Shown: positions 38,489-48,632, counted from the first letter of the stretch. The stretch is 64,000 nucleotides of DNA from Psychrobacter urativorans (GCF_904846675.1 NZ_CAJHBT010000015.1:1-64000), one strand, 5' to 3'. The notes: generated from the letters alone by a model not told the origin. Translations and numbers: made by a program.

Positions 38489-38896
38489 GATATAGCTCCT
38501 ATACTTAAAGGGATAAGCTTGAAAATTCAGCTTTAATCGATACTGACATAGGCCATATAATCACAACAACCTAGGCCTTACGCATCATTAAATAGTGTAC
38601 CACTTACTTATTAAAATACTGATTAAGTCTAAAATCTATGGATAATTCGCTCAATCGTCTTTCTAAGAGCAAGCAGCATGTTACTAGAATGCAATAAACC
38701 GAATATTATACGCATCTTTAAAAGATTAATAAAGCCCTGCTTCTCGCTCTTATGTACAAAGCTGATAAAAGATTACTATTAACAACCTATGTATGAGCTT
38801 ATAAAACTTATTTTAGCGCCTGTTTAGCACCTATTACTCACAATTAGTTATAACACTAGGTTAGTTATTACTAGATGAGCACTATATTAATATCCA
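38489..38896. other. Unusually long AT-rich gap between yceD and rpmF
   Basis: 408 bases where most gammaproteobacteria have only a few tens. I find no frame worth calling. A distant imperfect inverted repeat (AAGAGC...GCAG with CTGC...GCTCTT, about 38663-38752) was noted. The gap may hold a promoter for rpmF. Confidence 0.4.
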
Positions 38897-39493
38897 TTAT
38901 TTAGACAGTTTGCCTTTTAGTGAAGCAAGAGCGGCAAAAGGATTTTCGTTTTCTTCTTCAGGAATTTCGCCAACCTGATCAACCACCATCTCACAGTCAT
39001 CATGCTTCGGCGCCATAGGTGCCTTAAGTAATATCTCATCTTCAATTAGGTTTTTAAATGGCAATAAACGCTCAGGAGTTTGATCACTAACTATCTCATC
39101 TAGTAACAAATAATCTTGTTCTTCATTGACCAAGCGCACTTGGCTATCATTATCTAATAGTGCAATATCATAATCATCTGTTAAGTCGATGGCGATAGGT
39201 TGCAAGCATCGCTGACAAGTGAGCCATACTTCACCTGTGAGTTTAAAGGCGAGATGTAGGACATTATTGCGGCGATATAGATCCGTCTCAACTTGCAGAT
39301 TTGGCTGTTCATGCTCTGTGGTCAATTGGGTGACTAGACGTTCAAATGACGTTGGCGCCACTTCACCTGTCCACTCAAAACCACTATCAGCCCACTTGTC
39401 TAAAGAAATATGCTCAGGCATGATTACTGAGTTAGACGCTTGAGTAACATCATCGTGAATAGCTGATGGCTGGCTGGCTGGAGTGCTTGACAT
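38897..39493 (-). CDS. yceD: YceD family protein (DUF177), 23S rRNA accumulation factor
   Basis: A 198-aa acidic protein of the YceD/DUF177 family. The CQRCLQP motif lies mid-protein and the C-terminus reads NPFAALASLKGKL, both hallmarks. In E. coli it is linked to 23S rRNA maturation and precedes rpmF. The longest frame starts at 39505. TGAGGT six bases before the ATG at 39493 decides this start. The function in this organism is inferred from the family. Confidence 0.85.
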   Translation of the reverse strand: MSSTPASQPSAIHDDVTQASNSVIMPEHISLDKWADSGFEWTGEVAPTSFERLVTQLTTEHEQPNLQVETDLYRRNNVLHLAFKLTGEVWLTCQRCLQPIAIDLTDDYDIALLDNDSQVRLVNEEQDYLLLDEIVSDQTPERLLPFKNLIEDEILLKAPMAPKHDDCEMVVDQVGEIPEEENENPFAALASLKGKLSK

Positions 39494-39682
39494 ACGCGAC
39501 CTCATTAGTCAGAAACGGTGTATAATATTGGCTATTATATTAACGGAAACCTCAGTATGACGCTAGCCCTAGTATGTTAATATTTTTGTTATCTAGCAGC
39601 GTGAATAGTCTTATTATTCACGGTTAAAGCAATAAAACCTTATGTTAATAAACTCATTTTTTATTCGGTTACTTTTGTATTT

Positions 39683-40447
39683 ATGATGTCTAATAATACC
39701 TCTCCTGATTTCACTACCTTGTTCGTTGGCAATAATAAGGAATTATTATTGCAACGTCTGATTAAGTTGAATAATAAAGCAACAAATGAGTCTGATGGGT
39801 CGGCAGGTGCTCAGGTAGAGGAGTATCTAGAATATTTAAAACCACAATGGCAGCAATTGACTAACGGTGACCAAGCTGAAGAACAAAAAAATAGTGACAG
39901 TGCCATTACAGACGGTATAAACAATATAAATGGTGATGTTCTAGTTGACCATAGCGAGCAAGCAGCTACTGACTGGCTAATGAACCTATTTAATACTCTA
40001 TTCGCTAAGCATCATGTGCAATTGGTTCGCGGTGAGCATGAACCAGAATACTTTCCTGCTTATAATGGTCATCCTGCACGTGTTGAGTTTGCTCATGGTT
40101 TTTTTGCCAGTGCCTTGCACGAAGCGAGCCATTGGTGCGTAGCAGGTAGTACACGCAGGCAGCTGGCGGACTTTGGTTACTGGTATGCTCCTGATGGTCG
40201 TAGCAGTGCTCAGCAGCAAACCTTTGAACGCGTAGAGATTAGACCCCAAGCTTTAGAATGTTTATTTACTCTTGCCTGTAAGCGCACCTTTCAGGTCTCA
40301 CAGGACAACTTGTTTGCAGATTTTGATACCAGTCACAGCACATTTGCCAAGGACGTCTATCAGCAAGCATCCCATTATATTACCAGACCGCAAACCCTGC
40401 CTAATGATGCACAAACATTGTTACGAGCATTGTTGATGATTTGCTGA
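39683..40447 (+). CDS. epmC: Elongation factor P hydroxylase EpmC
   Basis: Hydroxylates the lysylated lysine of elongation factor P. The C-terminal ~160 residues match the YfcM/EpmC pattern: FNTLFAKHHVQLVRGEHEPEYFPAYN, FAHGFFASALHEASHWCVAG (metal-type HExxH at 146-150), DFGYWYAPDGRS and VEIRPQALECLF. At 254 aa it is ~70 longer than E. coli EpmC, because of a variable N-terminus (~95 residues) without recognisable domains. Two adjacent ATG codons at 39683/39686 are possible starts, and an SD is not clear. It is monocistronic. Confidence 0.85.
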   Translation: MMSNNTSPDFTTLFVGNNKELLLQRLIKLNNKATNESDGSAGAQVEEYLEYLKPQWQQLTNGDQAEEQKNSDSAITDGINNINGDVLVDHSEQAATDWLMNLFNTLFAKHHVQLVRGEHEPEYFPAYNGHPARVEFAHGFFASALHEASHWCVAGSTRRQLADFGYWYAPDGRSSAQQQTFERVEIRPQALECLFTLACKRTFQVSQDNLFADFDTSHSTFAKDVYQQASHYITRPQTLPNDAQTLLRALLMIC

Positions 40448-40835
40448 TAGTAATAATAGTTTACTAATGAAGAGTTAATAAGATTGATTTACTAACGGTG
40501 CTTTATTAATAACAATTTACTGGTATAAACAATTGCATCTGCAAGCTAAGCACTATATCAAATTGCCATCTGCTTAATCTCGTTTAACCTATTTAATGAC
40601 TCCCTACTATTAACGTTTCCCTACAATAGTAACGCCTTACTACTATATCCCCTCTCTCACTTATCGCTATACTAAAGGTGTAGCCAATATTTATATTGGC
40701 AAATGAAAAAATGAAAGGATATATTTAATAACACTCGCAACGTTAATATCAATATCTAATTGATAACGATAAAAGTACAGCACCGAGAATATAAGACTAA
40801 TAAAACAATCAAAACTTATGAAATAAGGATTCATT
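40448..40835. other. AT-rich intergenic region epmC / yciO-like
   Basis: 388 bases with no gene, tRNA or terminator that I can support. It presumably contains the promoter of the yciO-like gene. Confidence 0.35.
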
Positions 40836-41456
40836 ATGCAAACATTTTATATTCATCCGGAAGATCCACAGCCACGCCTCATCGAACAAGCGGCTGAATT
40901 GCTGCGCAATGATAAGCTGATTATTTATCCTACCGATACCAGCTACGCCTTTGGCTGCCGTCTAGGAGCTAAAGATGCTCTCGATAAGCTTAAACAAATT
41001 CGCGAACTTGATGATAAGCATCAGTTTACCTTGCTATGCCGCGATTTAAGCGAGATTGCTACTTATGCGGCAGTAGACAATGTTCAGTTTAAGCAGCTGA
41101 AAGCACATACACCAGCGCCCATCACTTTTATTTTAAACGCAACTAAAGATGTACCGAAGAAACTGGCTCATGCTAAGAAAAAGACCATTGGTATTCGTGT
41201 ACCCAGTAATCCTATCGCCCAAGCATTGTTAACAGCGATGGATGAGCCCATCTTGACCAGTTCATTGATACTACCTATGCATGACCATGTAATAGATGAC
41301 CCATTTGATATTGAAGAGCTATTGAGCAATCAAATAGACGCCTTAATCAATGCCGGTATCAAGACTACTAAGCTTACTACTATCGTCGATATGACCAGCG
41401 GTCAGCCTACGATTATTAGACAAGGCGCCGCTGATGTAAGCTCACTATTATTATAG
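40836..41456 (+). CDS. YciO/Sua5 (YrdC-domain) family protein
   Basis: A 206-aa single YrdC/Sua5 domain. N-terminal KLIIYPTDTSYAFGCRLGAKDAL and KQIRELDDKHQFTLLCRDL are the nucleotide/tRNA-binding signatures, and KKTIGIRVPSNPIAQALLTAMDEPILTSSL follows. It is closest in form to YciO, a paralogue of the threonylcarbamoyl-AMP synthase TsaC. A role in t6A tRNA modification is possible but not certain. AAGGATTCATT ahead of the ATG is a good SD. Confidence 0.82.
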   Translation: MQTFYIHPEDPQPRLIEQAAELLRNDKLIIYPTDTSYAFGCRLGAKDALDKLKQIRELDDKHQFTLLCRDLSEIATYAAVDNVQFKQLKAHTPAPITFILNATKDVPKKLAHAKKKTIGIRVPSNPIAQALLTAMDEPILTSSLILPMHDHVIDDPFDIEELLSNQIDALINAGIKTTKLTTIVDMTSGQPTIIRQGAADVSSLLL

Positions 41457-41563
41457 ATGTTATTGTTATAGAGAAAATTAGCATGAGTAGATAATTGATA
41501 TAAAAGAAAAGTACGGTACTAATAATTAATGCTGATAATTAATATTTTAAATATCAAACGCAT

Positions 41564-41593
41564 AAAAAAGCTCCAATTTATTGGAGCTTTTTT
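41564..41593. terminator. Intrinsic terminator, bidirectional, end of the alpha operon
   Basis: Perfect 13-bp stem AAAAAAGCTCCAA / TTGGAGCTTTTTT with a 4-base loop and A/T runs on both sides. It ends rplQ (-) and the yciO-like gene (+). Confidence 0.92.
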
Positions 41594-41619
41594 ATGCAAA
41601 ATACAGATAGCGTACATGA

Positions 41620-41985
41620 TTAGTCACGATCAACTAATTCTACATAAGCCATGGGCGCATTATCACCGTCACGATGACCACATTTTACGATGCGCAGATA
41701 GCCACCTGGACGCGTTTGGTAACGAGGACCTAACGTGCCAAATAGTTTACCTACCATAGATTTGCTACGCATACGACTAAATGCTAGGCGACGATTAGCA
41801 ACGCTGTCGTCTTTAGCCATAGTGATTAGCGGCTCAGCAACGCGGCGCAATTCTTTAGCTTTTGGCAATGTTGTTTTAATCAGTTCATGCTCAAATAACG
41901 AGTTAGTCATGTTCTGGAACATTGCTTTACGATGACTGCCGGTACGACCCAGCTTGACTCCACTCTTACGATGGCGCATGGTCAA
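41620..41985 (-). CDS. rplQ: 50S ribosomal protein L17
   Basis: A 121-aa basic protein starting [24 protein letters not shown] (written here from its second Met), the L17 signature, with [25 protein letters not shown]. An in-frame ATG lies at 41985 and another two codons on. It is the last gene of the alpha operon, 13 bp after rpoA. Confidence 0.97.
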   Translation of the reverse strand: MTMRHRKSGVKLGRTGSHRKAMFQNMTNSLFEHELIKTTLPKAKELRRVAEPLITMAKDDSVANRRLAFSRMRSKSMVGKLFGTLGPRYQTRPGGYLRIVKCGHRDGDNAPMAYVELVDRD

Positions 41986-41998
41986 ATATCCTTAAAGT

Positions 41999-43006
41999 TT
42001 AACGGCTACGATAAGAGAAACGATCATCAACACGTAAGTCAGCGGGTGGCCAATTATCTAGGCGCATACCGAGCTCTAAATCTTTAGACGATAGTACGTC
42101 CTTGATTTCCGTTAATGATTTCTTACCAAGATTTGGGGTTTTAAGTAGTTCAGTCTCTGAACGCTGGACCAAATCACCGATATAGTAAATGTTTTCAGCT
42201 TTTAAGCAGTTGGCTGAGCGAACCGTTAGTTCAAGATCGTCCACAGGGCGTAATAGCACCGGATCGACCTCTTCTTTTTCTTTCACAGGCTCAGGCGCTT
42301 CTTCAGCTTCTAGGTCAACAAAGATAGAAATCTGTTGTTGCAAAATAGTCGCTGCTTTACGAATTGCTTCTTCTGGATCAATAGTGCCATTAGTTTCAAG
42401 CTCGACGATAAGACGATCAAGATCGGTACGTTGTTCTACACGTGCGTTCTCAACCTGATAAGCGACTCGTTGCACTGGACTAAAGCTTGCATCAAGCTTT
42501 AAGCGACCAATTGCTTTGGTGTCACCATCTTCACGGCGCTGATTTGCTGGCTCATATCCACGACCCATAACTACACGCAGACGCATCTTAAGATGACCAC
42601 GGTCGCTTAATGTACCCAATACCAATTCTGGATTGATAATCTCGACATTATGCGGTAACGCGATATCTGCGGCAGTAATGGTGCCCGGACCTTGTTTATC
42701 TAAGGTCAAAAATACTTCATTTTGGTCATGAAGAGTAATTGCCAAGCCTTTTAGATTTAAAAGTAGGTCAAGTACGTCTTCTTGCAGACCTTCAAGCGTT
42801 GAGTATTCATGGTCAACACCATCAATCTCAGCTTCAATGACTGCAGCACCAGGTAATGAAGATAACAAGATACGACGTAAGGCATTCCCGAGGGTATGTC
42901 CAAAGCCGCGTTCTAACGGTTCGAGCGTGACTTTCGCAATCGTTTCATTGACCGTGTCCACGTTAATGGCATTCGGCGTTAGAAACTCAGTTGCATTTAG
43001 CATCAT
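41999..43006 (-). CDS. rpoA: DNA-directed RNA polymerase, alpha subunit
   Basis: 335 aa, with the N-terminal assembly domain ([26 protein letters not shown] and [13 protein letters not shown]) and a C-terminal UP-element/activator-binding domain ([51 protein letters not shown]). A GAGGTG SD precedes tandem ATG codons at 43006 and 43003. It lies within the alpha operon, 100 bp after rpsD. Confidence 0.98.
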   Translation of the reverse strand: MMLNATEFLTPNAINVDTVNETIAKVTLEPLERGFGHTLGNALRRILLSSLPGAAVIEAEIDGVDHEYSTLEGLQEDVLDLLLNLKGLAITLHDQNEVFLTLDKQGPGTITAADIALPHNVEIINPELVLGTLSDRGHLKMRLRVVMGRGYEPANQRREDGDTKAIGRLKLDASFSPVQRVAYQVENARVEQRTDLDRLIVELETNGTIDPEEAIRKAATILQQQISIFVDLEAEEAPEPVKEKEEVDPVLLRPVDDLELTVRSANCLKAENIYYIGDLVQRSETELLKTPNLGKKSLTEIKDVLSSKDLELGMRLDNWPPADLRVDDRFSYRSR

Positions 43007-43106
43007 GATGTCACCTCGATTTATTTAACTGGTTTAATTAACGTTACTTATATTTACTGATATCAATATTTATTCACATCAGTATTAAAATCAGTCGTAA
43101 CGTCAG

Positions 43107-43748
43107 TTATTTAGAGTACAACTCAACGATCAAGCTTTCGTTAATTTCAGCAGGCAGATCAATACGATCAGGCGCTTGTTTAAACGTGCCTTGCAACTTG
43201 CTGTGGTCAACATCTAGCCATTCTGGAATACCACGTTGTGTCGCCAGTTCAATAGCGTTTTTAATACGTAGCTGTTCGCGAGACTTCTCTTGGATAGCGA
43301 TGACATCACCATCTTGCAGCTGAATAGATGGAATGTTCACACGAACAAACTCATCACGTCCGGCTCTTTTTACCATAACAGTGCGGTGGCTAACTAGTTG
43401 ACGTGCTTCGGCGCGTGTTGAACCAAAGCCCATGCGATATACCACATTATCGAGCCTACTTTCTAGCATAGCCAATAAGTTTTCACCAGTAGCGCCACGC
43501 TTACGAGCGGCTTCTTTATAGTAGTTAGCAAACTGACGTTCTAACACACCATAAATACGCTTCACTTTCTGCTTTTCACGCAGCTGTAATGCATATTCTG
43601 AAGTCTTATTACGGCTAACGCCATGTTGACCAGGCGGACGCCCAGCTTTCTTCGTTTTTACGTCATAAGGTTTAACGCCAGACTTAAGACCTAAGTCTGT
43701 ACCTTCGCGACGCGATAATTTAAGTTTTGGTCCAATATAGCGGGCCAT
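43107..43748 (-). CDS. rpsD: 30S ribosomal protein S4
   Basis: Primary 16S rRNA-binding protein, and in E. coli the translational repressor of the alpha operon. 213 aa, slightly longer than the usual ~206. Starts [19 protein letters not shown] and lacks the N-terminal CxxC zinc motif. The S4 RNA-binding domain [28 protein letters not shown] is intact. GGAGACATAAAT precedes the ATG. Confidence 0.97.
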   Translation of the reverse strand: MARYIGPKLKLSRREGTDLGLKSGVKPYDVKTKKAGRPPGQHGVSRNKTSEYALQLREKQKVKRIYGVLERQFANYYKEAARKRGATGENLLAMLESRLDNVVYRMGFGSTRAEARQLVSHRTVMVKRAGRDEFVRVNIPSIQLQDGDVIAIQEKSREQLRIKNAIELATQRGIPEWLDVDHSKLQGTFKQAPDRIDLPAEINESLIVELYSK

Positions 43749-43796
43749 ATTTATGTCTCCTGTAAGCCTTTGGGACGAAAAGCTTCGTCTTTAATA

Positions 43797-44186
43797 TTAG
43801 ACGCGGCGCTTTTTCGGCGCACGTACACCATTGTGTGGAATTGGGGTTACATCTGAGATGCTGTTAACTTTATAACCCAATGCACCTAGTGCTCTTACCG
43901 CAGACTCACGACCCGGTCCTGGTCCCTTGACCAAAACATCGATATTCTTAACACCATATTCTTGAGCCGCTTTACCGGCGACTTCAGCTGCAACCTGCGC
44001 TGCAAATGGTGTAGATTTACGTGAACCACGGAAGCCTTGTCCACCTGAGGTGGCCCAAGCCAGTGCATTACCTTGACGATCGGTAATCGTAACAATGGTG
44101 TTATTAAAAGACGCATGGATATGGGCTACGCCCTCCGATACTGAACGACGAGTCACTTTCTTGCGACTACGAGTGTCTTTAGCCAT
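43797..44186 (-). CDS. rpsK: 30S ribosomal protein S11
   Basis: 129 aa, with [44 protein letters not shown] and the C-terminal [15 protein letters not shown], both diagnostic for S11 of the 30S platform. It lies 48 bp upstream of rpsD and 20 bp downstream of rpsM. Confidence 0.97.
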   Translation of the reverse strand: MAKDTRSRKKVTRRSVSEGVAHIHASFNNTIVTITDRQGNALAWATSGGQGFRGSRKSTPFAAQVAAEVAGKAAQEYGVKNIDVLVKGPGPGRESAVRALGALGYKVNSISDVTPIPHNGVRAPKKRRV

Positions 44187-44206
44187 CTTTTAGCTTCCTA
44201 AGTTAA

Positions 44207-44563
44207 TTATCTTTTGAGAGGGCGTGTCGGACCCTTACGAGTACGAGCGTTGTTCTTGGTGTTCTGACCTCTAACTGGTAAGTTACGACGATGACGGATG
44301 CCACGGTAACTACCTAGGTCAACTAAACGCTTGATATTGATTGATACTTCGCGACGAAGATCACCTTCAGTCGTAAAGTTTGCAACTTGTGCACGGATAG
44401 CATCCAACTGTGTATCATCTAACTGACTGACTTTAGTAGTAGGGGCAATGCCAACTGCTTCTAAAATTTTCTGAGCAGTGGTACGACCTACGCCAAAGAT
44501 GTAAGTTAGTGAAATAACAGCATGCTTATTATCCGGAATATTGACGCCGGCAATACGAGCCAT
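44207..44563 (-). CDS. rpsM: 30S ribosomal protein S13
   Basis: 118 aa. [28 protein letters not shown] is the canonical N-terminus, and the GGAGAGAAATCA SD before the ATG at 44563 shows that the longer frame at 44590 is wrong. The C-terminus carries [28 protein letters not shown], which lines the tRNA path. First gene of the alpha operon. Confidence 0.97.
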   Translation of the reverse strand: MARIAGVNIPDNKHAVISLTYIFGVGRTTAQKILEAVGIAPTTKVSQLDDTQLDAIRAQVANFTTEGDLRREVSINIKRLVDLGSYRGIRHRRNLPVRGQNTKNNARTRKGPTRPLKR

Positions 44564-44738
44564 TGATTTCTCTCCATTAAAGAAAAACAAACATTATTAA
44601 TAATCAATAATGCGTTGTTATTCAGATTTTTTGCTGTTAATACCTAATTTTTTATTATTATTACTACCATGCCATCTTGCTACGCAAATTGACTGATGAT
44701 TTCAAATTATAAAAAATTCAGTATGAACTACGGCAAGT

Positions 44739-44772
44739 GGCGGATGATATCGCATCCGCCGTTATTTTTCAA
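44739..44772 (-). promoter_or_regulatory. Alpha-operon promoter overlapped by an inverted repeat
   Basis: On the minus strand TTGAAA (44767-44772), a 17-base spacer and TATCAT (44744-44749) form a good sigma-70 promoter about 180 bp upstream of rpsM. An 8-bp inverted repeat GGCGGATG / CATCCGCC (44739-44760, 6-base loop) covers the -10 element. The remaining 180-nt leader is where the E. coli operon has its S4-binding pseudoknot; I could not verify that fold here. Confidence 0.6.
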
Positions 44773-44822
44773 GTATTAATTCAATTTATAGTCCAGACAT
44801 AATGTCCTGTACTAAATATTGA

Positions 44823-44939
44823 TTAACCTTGACGCTGTTTGTGGCGAGGTTCTGCGGTGCAAATAATATGCACGTTGCCTTTACGGCGTACCACTTTGCA
44901 GCTACCACAAATTTTCTTAACTGATGCTTGGACTTTCAT
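44823..44939 (-). CDS. rpmJ: 50S ribosomal protein L36
   Basis: A 38-aa protein beginning [20 protein letters not shown]. Zinc ligands C11, C14, C27 and H33 make it the C+ (zinc-binding) form. An AGGAGCATGTG-type SD immediately precedes the ATG at 44939. Last gene of the spc unit, 61 bp after secY. Confidence 0.95.
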   Translation of the reverse strand: MKVQASVKKICGSCKVVRRKGNVHIICTAEPRHKQRQG

Positions 44940-45000
44940 CACATGCTCCTTGGAAAATCGCCCTAATCATTTAAAATTAAGTATTTATAAAACTAAGTAT

Positions 45001-46347
45001 TTAAGATTGCGTGGGCGATTGAATTAACGTCTGATCATGATATTGATGGGTCATCAAATGCGCCTGTATCTGCGATATGAAGTCCATTACCACAACCACC
45101 ATAATCAGTAGTGACGTACCACCTAAATGAAACGGCACACCAAATGACGACTGGACAATCATCGGCATTAAACAAATAACTGTCATATATATCGCACCGA
45201 TAAACGTCAGCCGGTTTAATACATGATCGAGATAACGCTGTGTTTGTTGTCCCGGGCGGATACCTGGGATATACGCACCACTACGCTTAAGGTTTTCAGC
45301 AACTTCACGCGGACTAAACACTAATGCCGTATAAAAGTAGCAAAAGAAAATAATCATCGCGCCAAACAGAACTAAATATAACGGCTGTCCTGGCGACAGC
45401 ACCAATGCCATATTTTGTAGTATTTTCTGTATAAAAGTAGGATCTGTTGATTGACCCACCCATTGTCCCAAACTTGCCGGAAACAACAACAACGAACTGG
45501 CAAAAATAGCAGGAATAACCCCTGCCATATTAATCTTCAGCGGCAAATGTGACTGCTGCTGAGCGTATATTTTGCGACCTTGCTGTTGCTTTTGTGCATA
45601 GTTTACAGGGACACGGCGCTGGGCACGCTCAATATAAACGATACCTGCAGTAACTGCGACACCCAATATTACAAATATAAATAACACAATCAAGTTCATC
45701 TGACCTTGATTGACCTGTTCGATAGACTGCGAAATCATACCTGGCGTACCGGCAACAATACTGGCAAAAATCAGCATTGAGATCCCGTTACCCACACCGC
45801 GTTCTGTAATCTGCTCACCAAGCCACATTAAGAACATAGCACCCGCTACTAATGAAGTAACGGCTGGGATATAAAAGGTAAGACCGGCAGTTAAAGTAAG
45901 ATTCTGGCTGATGAGACCAGCACACATTCCTAATGACTGTACCAGTGCTAAAGCAAGTGTCCCTTGACGGGTATACTTGTTCAGTTTACGCCGCCCTGCT
46001 TCACCCTCTTTTTTGAGAGCTTCAAGCGATGGCAATACTGCTGACATCATCTGCACTATAATCGACGCTGAAATATACGGCATGATGCCAAGCGCCATAA
46101 TAGACATTCGCTCAAGCGCACCACCTGAGAACATGTTAAACATGCTCAAGATAGTATTTTCGTTGCGTGAGAACAAATCAGCCAGATTAACCGGATTGAT
46201 TCCCGGTACTGGAATATGTGACCCAAAACGATAAACAATCAATGCGCCGATCAAAAACAGTAAGCGCGACCAAAGCTCATCATACTTACGTATAAATGCA
46301 AAAGGGTTGAGCGGAATACCAGACGATGACATCGATTGCTTTGACAC
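45001..46347 (-). CDS. secY: Protein translocase subunit SecY
   Basis: Ten-helix channel subunit of SecYEG in the inner membrane, 448 aa. [12 protein letters not shown] is near the N-terminus, and the plug/lateral gate helices, [11 protein letters not shown] loop and [19 protein letters not shown] are all recognisable. The longest frame (46371) runs into rplO. The GTG at 46347 has GAGGAG seven bases upstream, inside the end of rplO, and is preferred; the ATG at 46332 is an alternative. It is close-coupled to rplO. Confidence 0.95.
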   Translation of the reverse strand: MSKQSMSSSGIPLNPFAFIRKYDELWSRLLFLIGALIVYRFGSHIPVPGINPVNLADLFSRNENTILSMFNMFSGGALERMSIMALGIMPYISASIIVQMMSAVLPSLEALKKEGEAGRRKLNKYTRQGTLALALVQSLGMCAGLISQNLTLTAGLTFYIPAVTSLVAGAMFLMWLGEQITERGVGNGISMLIFASIVAGTPGMISQSIEQVNQGQMNLIVLFIFVILGVAVTAGIVYIERAQRRVPVNYAQKQQQGRKIYAQQQSHLPLKINMAGVIPAIFASSLLLFPASLGQWVGQSTDPTFIQKILQNMALVLSPGQPLYLVLFGAMIIFFCYFYTALVFSPREVAENLKRSGAYIPGIRPGQQTQRYLDHVLNRLTFIGAIYMTVICLMPMIVQSSFGVPFHLGGTSLLIMVVVVMDFISQIQAHLMTHQYHDQTLIQSPTQS

Positions 46348-46351
46348 GATA

Positions 46352-46792
46352 CTACTCCTCGATGCTACCACCAGCAGCTTCGATTGCTTGCTTGGCGCCT
46401 TTGGTCACTTTTACACCTTGGAAGGTATAAGCTTTAGTGACATTGCCTGACAAAATAATACGAGCACGCTTCATATCGTGACGAATAAGATTTGCGGTTT
46501 TTAGCGTTGCAACACTAACTACATCGCCTTCAACTTTGTTCAGTTCAGACAAACGGACTTCTGCAGTCGTCATTGCCATTTTACTGGTAAAGCCGAATTT
46601 TGGTAGACGACGATATAGTGGCATTTGTCCACCTTCAAATCCTGCACGGATGCTAGAACCTGAACGTGACTTTTGACCTTTTACACCACGACCACCAGTC
46701 TTACCAAGACCTGAACCGATACCACGACCGCGACGTTGGGCAGTTTTCTTTGCGCCAACACCTGGTGATAATTCATTTAATCTAAGTCCCAT
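46352..46792 (-). CDS. rplO: 50S ribosomal protein L15
   Basis: 146 aa, starting [45 protein letters not shown], the L15 signature with its glycine-rich basic arm. The ATG shares a base with the rpmD stop (TAATG). Its stop lies four bases before the secY GTG. Confidence 0.97.
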   Translation of the reverse strand: MGLRLNELSPGVGAKKTAQRRGRGIGSGLGKTGGRGVKGQKSRSGSSIRAGFEGGQMPLYRRLPKFGFTSKMAMTTAEVRLSELNKVEGDVVSVATLKTANLIRHDMKRARIILSGNVTKAYTFQGVKVTKGAKQAIEAAGGSIEE

Positions 46793-46971
46793 TACGCTTC
46801 CTCCACTTTTACCATGTAGTTGACGCGATGTACCATGCCACGGGTTGAAGGAGTATCTTCAACTTCAACGGTATGACCGATACGGCGTAAACCCAATCCT
46901 TTCAAGCTCGCTTTGTGGCTCTTGAGGCGATGGGCACCTGATTTTAATTGAGTGACTCTCATTGTCTTCAT
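46792..46971 (-). CDS. rpmD: 50S ribosomal protein L30
   Basis: A 59-aa protein ([20 protein letters not shown]...) with the L30 pattern [25 protein letters not shown]. The ATG at 46971 has AGGTGA six bases upstream; a second ATG three codons on is possible. Overlaps rplO by one base. It lies 20 bp after rpsE. Confidence 0.94.
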   Translation of the reverse strand: MKTMRVTQLKSGAHRLKSHKASLKGLGLRRIGHTVEVEDTPSTRGMVHRVNYMVKVEEA

Positions 46972-46991
46972 CGTAACTCACCTAGTCTAAG

Positions 46992-47507
46992 TTAGCCCAA
47001 AATTTCGTCTACAGATTTACCACGTTTGGCTGCCATCTTTTCTGGAGTTGACATATCACGTAAACCATTGAATGTTGCACGTACAACGTTAGCCATGTTG
47101 GTAGAACCATGACATTTAGTCAAAACATCTTTGACACCAGCAACTTCTAATACGGCACGCATTGCGCCACCAGCGATTACGCCAGTACCTTCAGACGCAG
47201 GCTGCATATAGACTTTACTTGCACCATGACGTGCGCTGATAGGATGAAACAAAGTTGCATCGTTAAGCTCAATAGTAATCATATTGCGCTTGGCAGCTTC
47301 TAGAGCTTTTTGAATAGCAGCTGGCACTTCACGTGCTTTACCGCGACCAAAACCAACACGACCATTCCCGTCGCCTACTACTGTTAAAGCAGTGAAAGAG
47401 AAGATACGACCACCTTTGACTACTTTAGCAACGCGATCAACGGTAACCAAGCGTTCTACTAGACCGTCAGTCTGTTCATTTTTATCATTTTTATCATTTC
47501 TAGCCAT
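46992..47507 (-). CDS. rpsE: 30S ribosomal protein S5
   Basis: 171 aa. The S5 double-stranded RNA-binding domain is clear ([49 protein letters not shown]), as is the C-terminal [19 protein letters not shown]. It follows rplR by two bases. Confidence 0.97.
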   Translation of the reverse strand: MARNDKNDKNEQTDGLVERLVTVDRVAKVVKGGRIFSFTALTVVGDGNGRVGFGRGKAREVPAAIQKALEAAKRNMITIELNDATLFHPISARHGASKVYMQPASEGTGVIAGGAMRAVLEVAGVKDVLTKCHGSTNMANVVRATFNGLRDMSTPEKMAAKRGKSVDEILG

Positions 47508-47509
47508 GA

Positions 47510-47860
47510 TTAAAACTCCAATCCATTTTCGCGAGCTGCTTCAGCTAAAGCTTTTACTCGACCATGATATTTGAAACCACTACGATCAAAGGCAACTTTA
47601 GTAATGCCAGCTGCTTTTGCGCGTTCTGCGATCATTTGGCCTACAGACGTCGCTGCATCAGCATTACCAGTAGCGCCTGAACGCAAGCTGCCGTCTAAGG
47701 TAGATGCCTGAGCAATCACTTCACCACCGTTCGGAGAGATAATCTGGGCATAGATGTGCTTTGGTGTGCGATTAACCGTTAAACGATGAACGCCTAAAAA
47801 ACGGATATGCGCGCGGGTTTTCTTAGCTCGACGCAGACGAGCTGCTTTTTTATCAAACAT
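47510..47860 (-). CDS. rplR: 50S ribosomal protein L18
   Basis: 116 aa, 5S rRNA-binding. [19 protein letters not shown] and [28 protein letters not shown] are diagnostic. Closely spaced with rplF (11 bp) and rpsE. Confidence 0.97.
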   Translation of the reverse strand: MFDKKAARLRRAKKTRAHIRFLGVHRLTVNRTPKHIYAQIISPNGGEVIAQASTLDGSLRSGATGNADAATSVGQMIAERAKAAGITKVAFDRSGFKYHGRVKALAEAARENGLEF

Positions 47861-47871
47861 TTCAACTCACC

Positions 47872-48405
47872 TTATTTTTTCTTAGCTTCTTTACGAATCA
47901 CATGTTCGTCGCTATAGCGAATACCTTTGCCCTTATAAGGCTCTGGTGGGCGGAAACCACGGATCTTAGCCGCTGCTTGACCAAGCTGCTGTTTATTGTT
48001 TGATTTCAAAACAATTTCAGTTTGCGTTGGGGTTTCAGCTGATACACCTTCAGGTAGCGTATATTCTACTGGATGCGAGTAACCAACGTTTAAGGTTACT
48101 TTATTGCCAGTAACTTGTGCGCGATAACCAACACCGATCAATTGAAGACGTTTTTCAAAGCCTTCGTTCACGCCTATAATATAATTATTTAATAGAGCGC
48201 GGATGGTGCCAGTATGCATCATGGCTTCTTTTGAATCGGCTGTAGGTGAGAGAGTGACAACATCATCTTCCTGTTTCAGCTCGACCAAATCATGCAGGCG
48301 TAAAGACAAATTACCGTTCTTGCCTTTCACTTCGACCTGCCGATCGTTCAAAGTAACGCTTACGCCGTTAGGCAGCGTCACTGGGGCTTTAGCCACACGA
48401 GACAT
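47872..48405 (-). CDS. rplF: 50S ribosomal protein L6
   Basis: 177 aa: [21 protein letters not shown] at the N-terminus and [24 protein letters not shown] at the C-terminus, typical of L6. AAGGAATATTCCT is a good SD for the ATG at 48405. It is separated from rpsH by 227 bp that hold the attenuator-like element, so its expression may be controlled apart from the first half of spc. Confidence 0.97.
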   Translation of the reverse strand: MSRVAKAPVTLPNGVSVTLNDRQVEVKGKNGNLSLRLHDLVELKQEDDVVTLSPTADSKEAMMHTGTIRALLNNYIIGVNEGFEKRLQLIGVGYRAQVTGNKVTLNVGYSHPVEYTLPEGVSAETPTQTEIVLKSNNKQQLGQAAAKIRGFRPPEPYKGKGIRYSDEHVIRKEAKKK

Positions 48406-48442
48406 AGGAATATTCCTTAAAAAATTAAAACTGTTATTAGCG

Positions 48443-48474
48443 AAAAAACTAACAGGCTAAAAAGCCTGCTAGTT
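48443..48474 (-). terminator. Strong intrinsic terminator inside the spc operon (rpsH-rplF)
   Basis: On the minus strand AACTAGCAGGCT pairs with AGCCTGTTAGTT (12 bp, one G-U) around a TTTT loop and runs into TTTTCG, making a six-T tract with the stem end. It lies 38 bp before the rplF start. Because rplF through rplQ must be expressed, it is likely partial or regulated. Confidence 0.85.
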
Positions 48475-48485
48475 TAGCACAATTG

Positions 48486-48586
48486 ACCCTGTCAAACACT
48501 AACCAATTTTCATGAAATTACTACGTGTTTGAATAAGGTTAAACTTACAATGAATTTCTATAAGATTCAAGTAAGTTTAACAGGGT
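48486..48586 (-). promoter_or_regulatory. Attenuator-like leader with mutually exclusive inverted repeats
   Basis: Two pairings compete. GTTAAACTTAC / GTAAGTTTAAC (48538-48548 with 48571-48581, extended by TGAAT/ATTCA) share sequence with ACCCTGTCAAAC / GTTTAACAGGGT (48486-48497 with 48575-48586, 11 of 12). In minus-strand RNA the segment at 48575-48586 (5' CCCUGUUAAAC) could also pair with the 5' arm of the terminator at 48463-48474 over about seven bases. This is the logic of an attenuator. It is read by eye, without folding. Confidence 0.5.
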
Positions 48587-48632
48587 ACAAATAGACTCTA
48601 TCGTCTCATTACTTAAAGCAACAAACTGCAGT

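Noticed and set aside
38663..38752. Imperfect inverted repeat AAGAGC..GCAG / CTGC..GCTCTT in the yceD-rpmF gap
   Set aside because: The arms are interrupted and about 70 bases apart. I cannot distinguish this from chance.
48490..48495. Perfect TTGACA on the minus strand in the rpsH-rplF gap, as a promoter for rplF
   Set aside because: The best -10 (TAAACT) lies only 13 bases away, too short for sigma-70. The hexamer is part of the competing inverted repeat.
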